A program made the translations under genes and the position numbers. From assembly GCF_016406125.1 (NCBI RefSeq), contig NZ_CP066339.1:2294001-2358000 (forward strand): DNA of 64,000 nucleotides, given 5' to 3'. The notes under the pieces are model-generated. The model did not search any database, had not been told where the DNA came from, and worked only from the letters and a program-made list of their open reading frames with translations. Source of the stretch: Alicyclobacillus sp. SO9 (GTDB lineage: Bacteria > Bacillota > Bacilli > Alicyclobacillales > Alicyclobacillaceae). Below, piece by piece: positions 48,738 through 58,493 of this stretch. The first letter of the stretch is position 1; the number at the start of each line of letters is the position of its first letter.

Positions 48738-50264
48738 GTGAATAATTCATTGAAGCCAGCATTGGCGCGAATGGCGCCGTTCTTGAATAGATTTAGTGCA
48801 AAACAAAAACGCAATATCGCTATTACCTTTGTGGCTGGAATCGCGTGTCTGGTTGCGATTTTATGGATTTTGCTGCGTCCTCACTACGTGACCATAATGA
48901 GTGGGTTGAGCAATAAGTCGCTGGGACAGGTGCAAACCAAACTTGAGGCTCTTAAAATTCCTAATGAAATCAACGGGTCTTCCGTCTTGGTACCGAAATC
49001 TCAAGCGAATACGGCAAGAGTTCAACTTGCGACAGCCGGACTTCCGCAATCTGGGTACATCGGGTACTCATCCATTCAAAGTAAATTTGGCATGACCCAA
49101 GACCAATTTAATATTCAAGTGCTGAACTTGCTGCAGGAAAGCTTGGGGCAGACCATTCAAAGCATTAATGGAATCAATGGTGCTCAAGTGCATATTGTGA
49201 TGCCGCAAAAACAGCTGTTTGTCTCCCAAAATACCAGTACGGCTGAAGCTTCTGTGTTTGTTCAACTCAGTCCAGGAACTGAGTTGTCCAGCGCTCAGGT
49301 GGCAGGAATTCAGCAACTCGTGGCGCACTCTGTCAAAGGATTGACAACGCAAAGTGTTTCTGTGGTTGACCAAAACGGGGTCACCTTGTCTAATTCCGGC
49401 GGCGTTGGTAATGTGAGCGGGGCTTCCACTGGTGAAATGGGGATCCGCAGTAAGCTGGAACAACAATTACAGCAACAGTTGCAAAGTGAACTGACCACAA
49501 TTGTGGGGTCAGGGAATGCTGTGGTCTCCGTGCATGCAAATGTGAGTTTTAATCAAGTGAAGAGTACATCGAAACAGTATCAGCCTGCTCCGGGACAAAA
49601 GACTGGGTTGGTTGCGAGTCAACAAACGACGAGTTCTTCCAGCAAGTCAACGAATCAGTCTGGCGGCGCAGCCGGACAGTCTTCTTCGAATCCGAATTTA
49701 CCCACTTACGGCACCTCGGGGAACGGCTCCAATGGGGCTCAGTCAACGAAGAGAGGCAGTACAATCAACTACGACAATAATGTTAAGAAGACCACCACCG
49801 TACAGGACCCCATGCAGATTCAGGGTTACAACGTTGGTGTTGTTCTAAACGCATCAGACAAGCAGATTACTACGCAGGAGATTGCACAAATCAAACAGTT
49901 TGTTAGCACAACGGTGGCTGGAAAAGGTGCCGTTAACAGCGTGTTCGTATCAAAAATGCCTTTTCATCCTTCAACTGCTACGTCTTCTCTCGGCAACGGG
50001 GGTCAGTCGAAGACCTTACTGTGGGCAGCAATTGGCGGGGGAGTACTTCTGGTCGGTGCGGGAGTGCTGCTGTACCGCCGGCGCAAAAACAAAGAGGAAG
50101 TAAATGAAACGATTGCTCCTCAAGCGCTTCAAGACCTTGAGGAACAATTGGAACAAGCCGGTGTTTCTCCTGATGAGCAAATGAAACGGCAATTAGCCAA
50201 ACTTGCAAAACAAAAGCCAGATGAGTTTGCAAATCTAGTTCGGACGTGGCTGGTCAGTGACTGA
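48738..50264 (+). CDS. fliF: Flagellar M-ring protein FliF
   Basis: 508 residues, forms the MS ring. N-terminal membrane segment (~residues 28-46, FVAGIACLVAILWILLRP), the YscJ/FliF domain with GYIGYSSIQSKFGMTQDQFN, a low-complexity periplasmic loop (~285-345), and a second membrane segment (~432-450). The C-terminal cytoplasmic tail binds FliG. Confidence 0.97.
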   Translation: MNNSLKPALARMAPFLNRFSAKQKRNIAITFVAGIACLVAILWILLRPHYVTIMSGLSNKSLGQVQTKLEALKIPNEINGSSVLVPKSQANTARVQLATAGLPQSGYIGYSSIQSKFGMTQDQFNIQVLNLLQESLGQTIQSINGINGAQVHIVMPQKQLFVSQNTSTAEASVFVQLSPGTELSSAQVAGIQQLVAHSVKGLTTQSVSVVDQNGVTLSNSGGVGNVSGASTGEMGIRSKLEQQLQQQLQSELTTIVGSGNAVVSVHANVSFNQVKSTSKQYQPAPGQKTGLVASQQTTSSSSKSTNQSGGAAGQSSSNPNLPTYGTSGNGSNGAQSTKRGSTINYDNNVKKTTTVQDPMQIQGYNVGVVLNASDKQITTQEIAQIKQFVSTTVAGKGAVNSVFVSKMPFHPSTATSSLGNGGQSKTLLWAAIGGGVLLVGAGVLLYRRRKNKEEVNETIAPQALQDLEEQLEQAGVSPDEQMKRQLAKLAKQKPDEFANLVRTWLVSD

Positions 50265-50285
50265 TGGCATGAGGAGGTATTGCAG

Positions 50286-51299
50286 GTGCCGCGACTTCGC
50301 AGGGAATTAACGGGAAAACAGAAGGCAGCTGTTTTGCTCATCAGCTTAGGGCCAGAGGTAGCAGCGGAAGTATATAAACACTTGTCAGAAGACGAGGTAG
50401 AGCAACTGACCTTTGAAATAGCAAACCTGCAAAAGGTGGATGTGGACCGCCGGGAACAGGTGATGAAAGAGTTTCATGATATTGCCATGGCGAACGAGTA
50501 CATTCTCACTGGCGGCATCGATTATGCGCGAGAAGTGCTTGTGAAAGCATTGGGGGCTGAGCAGGCTGAAGAGGTCTTTAACAGACTGACATCTACCTTG
50601 CAGGTTCGACCGTTCCACTTTGTGCGCCAGGCGGATCCAAATCAATTGGTTAGCTTTCTTCAGGAAGAACACCCGCAGACCATGGCTTTGGTGCTTTCGT
50701 ACCTGGAGGCTGAACAGGCGGCCATGGTTCTGTCTGCTCTGCCGCAGGAGATGCAAACAGACGTTGCTCGACGAATTGCACTCATGAACTCTACCTCTCC
50801 GGAAGTCATTGCCGATGTGGAACAGGTACTTGAGAATAGGATGTCCATGATGAGCAGCTTCGACAGCGCCCAAACAGGCGGGGTCGATGCCGTAGTCAAG
50901 ATTTTGAACAATGTTGACAGAGGCACAGAACGAACGATTATTGACGAGCTTGGACAGTTTGATCCGGAATTGTCTGATGAAATCAAACGGAAGATGTTCT
51001 TGTTTGAAGATATCGTGTTATTGGACGATCGTTCGATTCAGCGGGTCATTCGGGATGTTGAGCCAAAAGACTTGCAGTTGTCGCTGAAAGTAGTCGGAGA
51101 CGACGTGAAAAATCGAGTGTTTGACAATATGTCAAAACGGATGGTGGAGACCTTCAGAGAAGAAATGGAATTTATGGGTCCTGTCCGTCTCCGGGATGTA
51201 GAGGATGCTCAGCAGCGTGTTGTCGGGGTCATCAGGCGGCTTGAAGAGTCTGGAGAAATCATCGTAGCGCGGGGCGGAGGTGACGATATCATTGTCTAG
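50286..51299 (+). CDS. fliG: Flagellar motor switch protein FliG
   Basis: 337 residues. N domain KAAVLLISLGPEVAAEVYKHL, middle domain with the EHPQ motif (LQEEHPQTMALVLSYL), and the C-terminal torque helix MFLFEDIVLLDDRSIQRVIRDVEPKDL containing the conserved charged residues. GTG 50286 is 8 bp after GGAGG; a TTG at 50280 is in frame but too close. Confidence 0.97.
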   Translation: MPRLRRELTGKQKAAVLLISLGPEVAAEVYKHLSEDEVEQLTFEIANLQKVDVDRREQVMKEFHDIAMANEYILTGGIDYAREVLVKALGAEQAEEVFNRLTSTLQVRPFHFVRQADPNQLVSFLQEEHPQTMALVLSYLEAEQAAMVLSALPQEMQTDVARRIALMNSTSPEVIADVEQVLENRMSMMSSFDSAQTGGVDAVVKILNNVDRGTERTIIDELGQFDPELSDEIKRKMFLFEDIVLLDDRSIQRVIRDVEPKDLQLSLKVVGDDVKNRVFDNMSKRMVETFREEMEFMGPVRLRDVEDAQQRVVGVIRRLEESGEIIVARGGGDDIIV

Positions 51300-52077
51300 G
51301 GTCCTTAAACGTGTAACGAACTCGCCAAGCCAGACAACTGAGATTCCTAAATTTGATATCCAGGCCCTTCGGGCCCGTGAAGAGATGGCGGCCAGTCGCT
51401 CGGAATCGAAGAATTTCTCGGAAAACGTGAGCGCCGAAGTGCTTCTGGACGAAGCCCGTGAAATGGCGAATCAGCTGGTGCAGAAAGCTGAAGAGCAGCG
51501 AGAAGCTATCTTTGACAATGCCAGGAAAGAAGCAGAGAGGTTGCACAAAGAAGCGTATGAGCTCGGTTATCAGGAAGGTTTTTCCGCTGGTGAGGAGACA
51601 GCTCGAGTGGAAGGACAAGCCCGTTTTGAAGAGCTCATCGAACTGGCGCAGTCCATTGCAGACGACAATAAACGCCGCTGGGAAGAAATCGTGCAATCCC
51701 TTCACACAGTCGCTTCCGCTGTTGTCACAAAGGCTGTGAAGGTGCTTGTTCAGAGAGAACTGGAAGTTGCACCAGCAGACATTGATTCAATGGTCTCTCA
51801 TCTCCTTGAATACGTGGTGGAGGGCGCGCGCGTCCGCGTACTGGTCAATCCCATGGATTATGAAAGAGCAGCTCATGAATTTGGACAGTGGGTTTCTGAC
51901 GGTTACGGAGAATGGCCTATCACTGTTGTGCCTGATGCGTCTTTATCGCCCGGGGGATGTGTGCTGGAAACTGCTCATGGACAGGTGGATGCGAAGATGG
52001 AGACGCGCATGGAGTTGGTCCAAAGTGCCTTGGCGCGTGTGATGGAGAGGGGGATTGCAGATGAACTTGGTGAGTGA
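51292..52077 (+). CDS. fliH: Flagellar assembly protein FliH
   Basis: About 261 residues, stator-like regulator of FliI. Long N-terminal Glu/Ala coiled coil (EEQREAIFDNARKEAERLHKEAYELGYQEGFSAGEE includes the FliH Gly-rich pattern) and a C-terminal domain with VVPDASLSPGGCVLET. TTG 51292 has GGAGG 11 bp upstream. GTG 51280 is in frame but overlaps that site. Overlaps the fliG end by 8 bp. Confidence 0.9.
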   Translation: MSRVLKRVTNSPSQTTEIPKFDIQALRAREEMAASRSESKNFSENVSAEVLLDEAREMANQLVQKAEEQREAIFDNARKEAERLHKEAYELGYQEGFSAGEETARVEGQARFEELIELAQSIADDNKRRWEEIVQSLHTVASAVVTKAVKVLVQRELEVAPADIDSMVSHLLEYVVEGARVRVLVNPMDYERAAHEFGQWVSDGYGEWPITVVPDASLSPGGCVLETAHGQVDAKMETRMELVQSALARVMERGIADELGE

Positions 52078-53374
52078 AGTGGAACAGACCTTGGCTGATC
52101 TGCGCTGGTTCCGTCTCTACGGAAAAGTGGTAAAAGTGGTCGGTATGACCATTGAGTCTATAGGCCCCCGCAGCAAACTGGGTGATATTTGCAGTGTCGA
52201 ATCTCAATCACGCTCTCATTGTTTGGCCGAGGTTGTAGGCTTTAGAGAAGAGCGGGTCGTGTTGATGCCTCTCGGAGACCTAGGCGAAGTTGAACAGGGT
52301 GCTAAAGTGCTGTCGCTGCAACAAAGACTGTCTGTCAACTGCAGCACCGCGCTTTTGGGCCGAGTGTTGGACGGGTTGGGGCGGCCTCTTGATGACAAAG
52401 GTCCCATTGCGAAAGCAGAGCAACGGATGATTGAAGGTCCTCCGCTGCACCCTTTAAACCGATCTCGGATTACAGAGGTGGTACAGACCGGCGTCCGTGC
52501 GCTGGACGGACTATTGACCGTGGGGCGGGGACAGCGGATGGGTATTTTTGCTGGAAGCGGAGTTGGCAAGAGTACACTACTTGGCATGATAGCAAAAAAT
52601 ACTTCAGCAGATGTTAATGTCATTGCCCTAATCGGTGAACGCGGGCGCGAGGTGCGTGAGTTTATCGAAGGTGAACTTGGTCCCGAAGGCATGGAGAGGT
52701 CTGTCGTGGTGGTTTCTACTTCTAATGAGCCAGCTTTGATTCGACTCAAGGCTGCCTTTGTGGCCACGGCAGTGGCAGAGTACTTCAGGGACAAGGGGCT
52801 CAGTGTAAATTTAATGATGGATTCGGTGACACGGTTTGCAATGGCTCAGCGTGAAGTCGGCTTGGCCGTGGGCGAACCGCCGACAAGCAGAGGCTACACG
52901 CCGTCCGTCTTTGCGTTACTGCCGAAGTTGCTGGAGCGTGCGGGTGCGGGACAAGCGGGATCGATTACTGCCTTCTATACTGTTCTGGTAGACGGGGACG
53001 ACTTAAACGACCCGATTTCTGATGCAGTCCGGGGGATACTCGACGGACATGTGGTACTATCCCGCAAACTTGCGAACTCAGGTCGGTTTCCGGCTGTCGA
53101 TATTCTTGCCAGTATCAGTCGTCTCTTTAACAGTTTGGCTGACCCCCTGCATCAACAAGCAAACCGTCAGGTGCGAGACTGGCTCCAGCGTTACACGGAC
53201 GTGGAGGACCTGATTCGAATTGGTGCATATCAACCTGGCGCAGAGCCCGAGACAGACGTTGCTGTAGACAAGTTTCCATTGCTGCGAGAATTCCTTGAAC
53301 AAAGAGCCGATGAACCGGCCTCGCTTGCACAATCAATTCTTCAATTACAAGAGCTTGCGGAGGTGAGGGCATGA
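52061..53374 (+). CDS. fliI: Flagellum-specific ATPase FliI
   Basis: 437 residues, F1-beta-like export ATPase. Walker A GIFAGSGVGKSTLLGMIA, GERGREVREFIEGELG, Walker B NLMMDSVTRFAMAQREVGLA, GEPPTSRGYTPSVFA. ATG 52061 follows GAGAGGGGG; overlaps fliH by 17 bp. Confidence 0.97.
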   Translation: MNLVSEVEQTLADLRWFRLYGKVVKVVGMTIESIGPRSKLGDICSVESQSRSHCLAEVVGFREERVVLMPLGDLGEVEQGAKVLSLQQRLSVNCSTALLGRVLDGLGRPLDDKGPIAKAEQRMIEGPPLHPLNRSRITEVVQTGVRALDGLLTVGRGQRMGIFAGSGVGKSTLLGMIAKNTSADVNVIALIGERGREVREFIEGELGPEGMERSVVVVSTSNEPALIRLKAAFVATAVAEYFRDKGLSVNLMMDSVTRFAMAQREVGLAVGEPPTSRGYTPSVFALLPKLLERAGAGQAGSITAFYTVLVDGDDLNDPISDAVRGILDGHVVLSRKLANSGRFPAVDILASISRLFNSLADPLHQQANRQVRDWLQRYTDVEDLIRIGAYQPGAEPETDVAVDKFPLLREFLEQRADEPASLAQSILQLQELAEVRA

Positions 53375-53817
53375 CAGACCCGCGGGTTGAGATTGTGTCG
53401 AGAATGAGAGGTCTTAAGGAAGACCTTCAGGAACAGTTGGAGATTGGATTAGCCAATGCACTCGGGACCGTGCGGGAAAGAGAGAACGACGTGCAGGAGA
53501 CGAAAGCCTTGCGCCGCGCCGAACAAAGTGACGCTTCGAGCAGGTTAAACGCGGCAACGCTTCAGTATCGGGCAGCGTACCGGGATATGTTGAGCAAGCA
53601 ACTGGAGTGCCGCCTTGCCAATCTCGAAGCTGCAAAGTCCGTAGCCGCCGAACGGAAACATCAAGTCAAGCAAGCTTACATAGAGACGAACCAATGGGTA
53701 CATCTTGAGGAAACACAGCAGCAAAGGCTGAAGCAAGAGCGTGACAGAAAAAACCAGGCAGAAGCTGACGACATGGCCGTGCAGAGGTACTTTAGTCAGT
53801 CAGGGGGAAGTCGTTGA
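53371..53817 (+). CDS. fliJ: Flagellar export chaperone FliJ
   Basis: 148 residues, almost entirely an antiparallel coiled coil rich in Glu, Gln, Arg and Ala, as expected for FliJ, which resembles F1-gamma and bridges FliI to FlhA. Overlaps fliI by 4 bp. Assigned by size, composition and position. Confidence 0.85.
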   Translation: MTDPRVEIVSRMRGLKEDLQEQLEIGLANALGTVRERENDVQETKALRRAEQSDASSRLNAATLQYRAAYRDMLSKQLECRLANLEAAKSVAAERKHQVKQAYIETNQWVHLEETQQQRLKQERDRKNQAEADDMAVQRYFSQSGGSR

Positions 53818-54518
53818 TGGCAAAGTCAGCCGCTGAGCGTGTCGGAAAGAGTGCGGGACAGCAACTTCTATCTATTTTGCTTGTTGGTGTGGTTCCCGTG
53901 CTGGTGTCGCTGGCAATGGTCTGGGCAGCGTTTCAGTTTGTGCTGAAAGTACCCGTGTGGCAGGACGCGATGAAAATCCTGCACCATAAATCAGCGGCAG
54001 CCAGCCAGTCGACAACGGGATCAAAAACGGCCTCAACTGGAACACAGACGGAAATTGTAAAGTTGAAGACGCAATTGGCAACTCTGCAAACAAAAGAGAG
54101 TTCGCTGACGTCTAAACTGTCCAACGATGCCGCAGCCATGGCGAAACTTCAGGGTGAAAACAAAAACCTTCATCACCAACTTTCACAGCAGTTGTCCAAA
54201 GAGAGTCAAGCCCAAACGGAGGCGTCCGTTTTGCAGGGCATGGACCCTTCTGCGGCAGCCCAAGTCATGGCAAAGCTGCCCTTATCTGCTGCCGCAGCTG
54301 TGATAGCTGTCATGCAGAGTTCAGAATCAGGACCGATACTCGGTCAGATGCCGCCTGCGACGGCAAGTAAACTGTTGACGCTTGCCAGCAAAGTCCAGTT
54401 TCCTGCCTCAGGCAGCGCAACCGGTGCGGGAACCGCAAACAGCGTGAACACTACCAATGGTTCTGGAACGGCTTCAGGTAACGCAACAGGAAGCGGCAGT
54501 GGGAATTCAATTGGTTAA
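53817..54518 (+). CDS. ylxF: MotE-like (YlxF) coiled-coil membrane protein
   Basis: 233 residues. N-terminal membrane segment (~17-42), coiled coil (~75-135), then a helical domain LQGMDPSAAAQVMAKLPLSAAAAVIAVMQSSESGPILGQMPPATASKLL of the MgtE-N/MotE type. The tail is Gly/Ser/Thr/Asn low complexity. MotE chaperones the stator protein MotC in alphaproteobacteria; the Bacillus YlxF at this locus is related. ATG shares a base with the fliJ stop. Confidence 0.85.
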   Translation: MAKSAAERVGKSAGQQLLSILLVGVVPVLVSLAMVWAAFQFVLKVPVWQDAMKILHHKSAAASQSTTGSKTASTGTQTEIVKLKTQLATLQTKESSLTSKLSNDAAAMAKLQGENKNLHHQLSQQLSKESQAQTEASVLQGMDPSAAAQVMAKLPLSAAAAVIAVMQSSESGPILGQMPPATASKLLTLASKVQFPASGSATGAGTANSVNTTNGSGTASGNATGSGSGNSIG

Positions 54519-54622
54519 ATTGGAGTCAAGATTTAGCGCAGGGAGCTTCGGGCAAGAAACTCTGGCGTGACTTCAAGAGCAGAGCATGTCAACTGCACAG
54601 TTCATTGAAAGGAGGTGAGAAA

Positions 54623-56368
54623 ATGACGAATAGTTTCGTGTTGGCAAAGGATATTTCAGTTCAAAGTCCAGGGCAAACGATCACGCAAACCGCCCAGAAC
54701 CGCCGCCGTGGAGTGAATCCAGAGCACGCATTCCAACAGTTGTTTGATGTCGTTGCGTCGAGGACCAGCGGCAGCGGTGGAGCGCATGTTGGTACTGGAC
54801 AAGCGACGCTGCCTGGTTCCAATCCCACTGCACTGTTTATCCCCGTCCTTGCAAAGCAAGGGGCAAAAACCGCAAGTTTCGGTAAAACAAGGCTGAAACT
54901 TGTGCAGGTCAGCGCAGGGAGTCAACTCCATCTGAGTCAACTCAGGGTTAAAGGCTTTGCTGAAGTCTCTGTGAAGGATTTACAGCAGTTACTGTCGGAG
55001 AAGGGCAAGCTGAACGCGGGGTTGCCCGGTGTTTCCAGTGTGCCTGACGCAATGAAAGAGCAGGTTGGAACACAGGGCAAGAGCTCTCCAGGCAACGGTT
55101 CAAAGACCCCGGTCGGCAGCGCAAGACCACACAAAGCCGCAACTGAGACAGTGCTGACGGCTCTTCACAATGGGCAACTGTATGGCCTTTTCCTACCACC
55201 CCTTGAGCCGGTCAGAGCAGTGAACAGTCAGCTGCAGGGAACTGCGCAGACGATGCCTCCCGAAGGTGCGAAGGCTAAAGTCGGGGAAAGCAAAACAGCA
55301 GCTTCTCCAGGTGTTGGAACAAACGCTTCTGAGCCAATGCCAGGTCGTGCTGCAGGAAGTCTTGCGGCGTCTGCCCTGATTGCGGATCTGACGGAAGCGC
55401 TAAACGGAGGCGGCCGAGCAAAATCGTTGGTGTTGATGCAACTTGAGCCTAGTTCAAGTCAAGGGACCTCTGCCGTTGCGAGTGGTTCTGCAAATAAAGT
55501 CGTGACGTCAGGACTCGGGGAGAATGTCGTTCAGCAGGGACTTGGTCTTTCTGGACTATCCGTAAAAGCGGTACAGCAACAGACTCCATTTACCGTGGCT
55601 GGTTTCCCGGTGCAGCGAGTAGTATTGATGCGAGGCTACCCGGTCAACGCCCAAAGGGGTGGACAGGGTGAGAAGACGGCGGCGAATTCGGGGGTTTTTG
55701 GACGAGGCATGGGCACTGTTGTGAAGGGACAGAAGTCGAATTCAGTAACAGGTTCTAAAGCAACACTACAGAGCATGGCACTGTTTAGTAACAACAAAGC
55801 TGCGCAACTGCTGCAAGGCAAGAAACGGGCTCTATCCGGACAACCGGGCGTCACTGGGTCAACAATTGCACAGGCGGGTCAACCGCAATTGCCACTGTTG
55901 GCAAGCGGAAACGTCTCTCCTAGTATGCAAACAGTCAACATTCAGAACGCACAAGTGTACCACCAGTTTGCAGCGATGATTGCGCAGCATGTCCAAGCGG
56001 GATCGCAGACTCTGAAAGTGCAGGTCCATCCCCACGGCCTGGGCAGCATTACGGTGACAGTCGGGCAGCAGACGAACGGGCTTGCCATTCAAGTGAGTGC
56101 TACGAATCCGGCCACCGCAGCGTGGCTGCAACAAGGGTCTGCGCAACTGACGCAAGCGCTCCATTCGGCGGGTGTGAACCTGGCAAATCTGCAAGTCGAT
56201 GTGTCTCAACAGCACCCTCAGGGTCAGGGCGACGGCAGGTCGGGGAAGAAGAGTCCCAAGGCACCTTTTTCGAAAGGTGGACACAGGAATGCAGAAGATT
56301 CGCTGCAACCGGCCCCTGTAACCAGCGTTCTTGATGCGAGACGTTCCACAATCAGTCTCAGAGTATAG
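54623..56368 (+). CDS. fliK: Flagellar hook-length control protein FliK
   Basis: 581 residues with a long disordered N-terminal ruler region rich in Gly, Ser, Gln and Thr. The C-terminal Flg_hook domain at ~430-530 contains LKVQVHPHGLGSITVTVG and WLQQGSAQLTQALHSAGVNLANLQVDV. ATG 54623 after AAGGAGGTGA. A 104-bp gap separates it from the MotE-like gene. Together with FlhB it stops hook export. Confidence 0.9.
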   Translation: MTNSFVLAKDISVQSPGQTITQTAQNRRRGVNPEHAFQQLFDVVASRTSGSGGAHVGTGQATLPGSNPTALFIPVLAKQGAKTASFGKTRLKLVQVSAGSQLHLSQLRVKGFAEVSVKDLQQLLSEKGKLNAGLPGVSSVPDAMKEQVGTQGKSSPGNGSKTPVGSARPHKAATETVLTALHNGQLYGLFLPPLEPVRAVNSQLQGTAQTMPPEGAKAKVGESKTAASPGVGTNASEPMPGRAAGSLAASALIADLTEALNGGGRAKSLVLMQLEPSSSQGTSAVASGSANKVVTSGLGENVVQQGLGLSGLSVKAVQQQTPFTVAGFPVQRVVLMRGYPVNAQRGGQGEKTAANSGVFGRGMGTVVKGQKSNSVTGSKATLQSMALFSNNKAAQLLQGKKRALSGQPGVTGSTIAQAGQPQLPLLASGNVSPSMQTVNIQNAQVYHQFAAMIAQHVQAGSQTLKVQVHPHGLGSITVTVGQQTNGLAIQVSATNPATAAWLQQGSAQLTQALHSAGVNLANLQVDVSQQHPQGQGDGRSGKKSPKAPFSKGGHRNAEDSLQPAPVTSVLDARRSTISLRV

Positions 56369-56379
56369 GAGGTGAGTGC

Positions 56380-56769
56380 ATGACAGGAATCATGAATGTT
56401 AGTAACGGTCAGCTCGGTAAAAATGCATTTTTGCAATTGATGGTTGCCCAGATGAAGAACCAAGACCCGCTCAGCACACAGAGCAACACGCAGTTTGTTG
56501 CCCAATTAGCCCAGTTTTCCTCGCTGGAGCAGATGCAGAATGTGGCTCAGGAAGACATGGCGATTCAGAAAACACTAGGACAGTTACTGAGCTTGTCGCA
56601 AATGAACTTTACGCATCAGCTGTTGGGTACGAAGGTAACTGTGACGGACAAGAATGGAGCGTCAGTTCAGGGGACAGTATCTGCCGTCGGCTACAACAAT
56701 GGGAGTCCGGAATTGATTGTGAACGGAACGAAATATCCTATGAGTGCGCTGCAGCAAATGGGGGGTTGA
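56380..56769 (+). CDS. flgD: Flagellar hook-capping protein FlgD
   Basis: 129 residues. LGKNAFLQLMVAQMKNQDPLSTQSNTQFVAQLAQFSSLEQM is the FlgD signature. As in Bacillus, the protein is short, lacking the C-terminal Fn3-like extension. GGAGGTGA precedes the ATG. Confidence 0.95.
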   Translation: MTGIMNVSNGQLGKNAFLQLMVAQMKNQDPLSTQSNTQFVAQLAQFSSLEQMQNVAQEDMAIQKTLGQLLSLSQMNFTHQLLGTKVTVTDKNGASVQGTVSAVGYNNGSPELIVNGTKYPMSALQQMGG

Positions 56770-56770
56770 C

Positions 56771-57166
56771 ATGTCTTCGGATTTCTTGCACGGCATTCCG
56801 GTTCGTCCGTATGTCAGCGGTCCCTCCCGTCAGTCAAAGCCGGTTCAAAGTCAACCGAAAGAGTCCTTTGGCGGACAGTTTCAGAAGGCACTGTATGAAA
56901 CGTCCAAACTAAAGTTTAGTGCCCACGCACTTCAAAGGCTAAAACAACGAGGGATTGAACTGAACGGCAAAGACCTCAAAAACATGGAACAAGCCATGAA
57001 CATGCTTCAGGAGAAGGGGTCGAAGGACGGTTATTTACTCTATGGAAACCAAGGGTTCGTTGTAAACGTTCCAAGCCATACCGTGGTCACCACAATGAAA
57101 CACGATGAGCCCACCGTGATTACCAATATTGACAGCGTAGCGATAGTACCACAGCTGGACCGTTAA
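56771..57166 (+). CDS. Flagellar operon protein, TIGR02530 type
   Basis: 131 residues. Basic FSAHALQRLKQRGIELNGKDLKNMEQAMNMLQEKGSKDGYLLYGNQGFVVNV matches the small protein always found between flgD and flgE in Bacillota. Function unclear. ATG 56771 starts 1 bp after the flgD stop. Confidence 0.88.
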   Translation: MSSDFLHGIPVRPYVSGPSRQSKPVQSQPKESFGGQFQKALYETSKLKFSAHALQRLKQRGIELNGKDLKNMEQAMNMLQEKGSKDGYLLYGNQGFVVNVPSHTVVTTMKHDEPTVITNIDSVAIVPQLDR

Positions 57167-57262
57167 GGAGGCTTCGCAACGGGGACTGACTGAACCGTTG
57201 CAAAAGGGTATGATGCGCGCCGCTCTCAGGTGGACTTGCCGAAAATAAAAGGAGGAAATGCA

Positions 57263-58219
57263 ATGCTCAGGTCGATGTATTCCGCAATTTCAGGTATGAA
57301 TGCTTTTCAGACACAACTCGATGTGATAGGAAACAACATTGCTAATGTGAATACCACAGGATATAAGACGGCGCGAACCGATTTCGCTGATGTTTTGAGC
57401 CAGACGCAAAGTGCCGGTAGTGCTCCAGCCCTAAATCCCGGCAGCAATACCTATGTGTCTGGTGGAACAAATCCAAATCAGGTAGGGCTCGGAGTAAAGG
57501 TTAGTGCAACACAGACCCTGTTTACTCAAGGCGCTGACCAGTCCACTGGTGTACCCACGGACCTCGCGATTAATGGCGGCGGTCTCTTTACAGTGAGTCG
57601 TGCAGGACAAACTTACTATACACGCGCCGGTGATTTCAGCGTTGATAAGTCGGGCAACCTGGTGTTGCCAAACGGGGCCATTGCACAGGGCGTCTATGGA
57701 CAGACCGCTCCAGTGAACGGGACCATTAACTCAGCGAATCTGCATAATGTCAATCTCGGTAAGATGGTTGCCAGCTATGCTACAGCACAGGGCGGCTACA
57801 GCACAGGCACGCAGTATCCGCAGTATACTCTCGCTTCAAGCCCTGACGTACAGATTGGAGCGGACGGAAGTATTAATGCGACAGTGGATAGTCAGGCAAC
57901 TGCAGGTGCTCCAGTCACTCAGCAGCGGGTGACTCTGGGATACATGGCCCTGGGGACGGTTAGTAACCCGAGCGGGTTGAGTAAAATGGGGGATTCGCTC
58001 TATGCCATCTCCAACAACTCTGGGAATCCTACGTTTCACACGCCTGGAACTGGCAACACGGGTCAAGTGGAGTCGGGGTATTTGGAAATGTCCAACGTAG
58101 ACTTGACGCGTCAACTAACAAATATGATTACAGCGCAGCAGGCGTTTTCTGCAAACTCCAAAGTGATTGGTACCGACACGCTGATTTTGAATGACCTAAG
58201 CAACTTGCGTCATCCGTAG
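57263..58219 (+). CDS. flgE: Flagellar hook protein FlgE
   Basis: 318 residues. Rod/hook N-terminus LRSMYSAISGMNAFQTQLDVIGNNIANVNTTGYKTARTDF and C-terminal QVESGYLEMSNVDLTRQLTNMITAQQAFSANSKVI. ATG 57263 after AAAGGAGG. Slightly longer than Bacillus FlgE, with a Tyr/Gly/Thr-rich central domain. Confidence 0.94.
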   Translation: MLRSMYSAISGMNAFQTQLDVIGNNIANVNTTGYKTARTDFADVLSQTQSAGSAPALNPGSNTYVSGGTNPNQVGLGVKVSATQTLFTQGADQSTGVPTDLAINGGGLFTVSRAGQTYYTRAGDFSVDKSGNLVLPNGAIAQGVYGQTAPVNGTINSANLHNVNLGKMVASYATAQGGYSTGTQYPQYTLASSPDVQIGADGSINATVDSQATAGAPVTQQRVTLGYMALGTVSNPSGLSKMGDSLYAISNNSGNPTFHTPGTGNTGQVESGYLEMSNVDLTRQLTNMITAQQAFSANSKVIGTDTLILNDLSNLRHP

Positions 58220-58274
58220 TAGTAGCGAATCATCTTAAATCCACAGTTTCATTTCTCTTCGGGGGGTGTTTGAA

Positions 58275-58493
58275 GTGATTTACGTAGAGCGTTTAAACGG
58301 TTCCGCCATATGGCTGAATCCGCTGCTGATTGAATCCATTGAGTCGACACCTGACACAATTGTAACGCTTACCACGGGTCACAAATACGTGCTTCTTGAC
58401 ACTCCCGAAGGGATTGTGGAGAAGAGTGTCGAATACTTGCACAGAATTGGTATTGCTGGCGCTTTACAGGGAAGGGTCGATGCAGGGCAATGA
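58275..58493 (+). CDS. swrD: FlbD/SwrD family flagellar protein
   Basis: 72 residues. IYVERLNGSAIWLNPLLIESIESTPDTIVTLTTGHKYVL is typical of FlbD (SwrD/YlzI), which increases motor power in Bacillus. GTG 58275 is 9 bp after GGGGGG. Overlaps fliL by 4 bp. Confidence 0.92.
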   Translation: MIYVERLNGSAIWLNPLLIESIESTPDTIVTLTTGHKYVLLDTPEGIVEKSVEYLHRIGIAGALQGRVDAGQ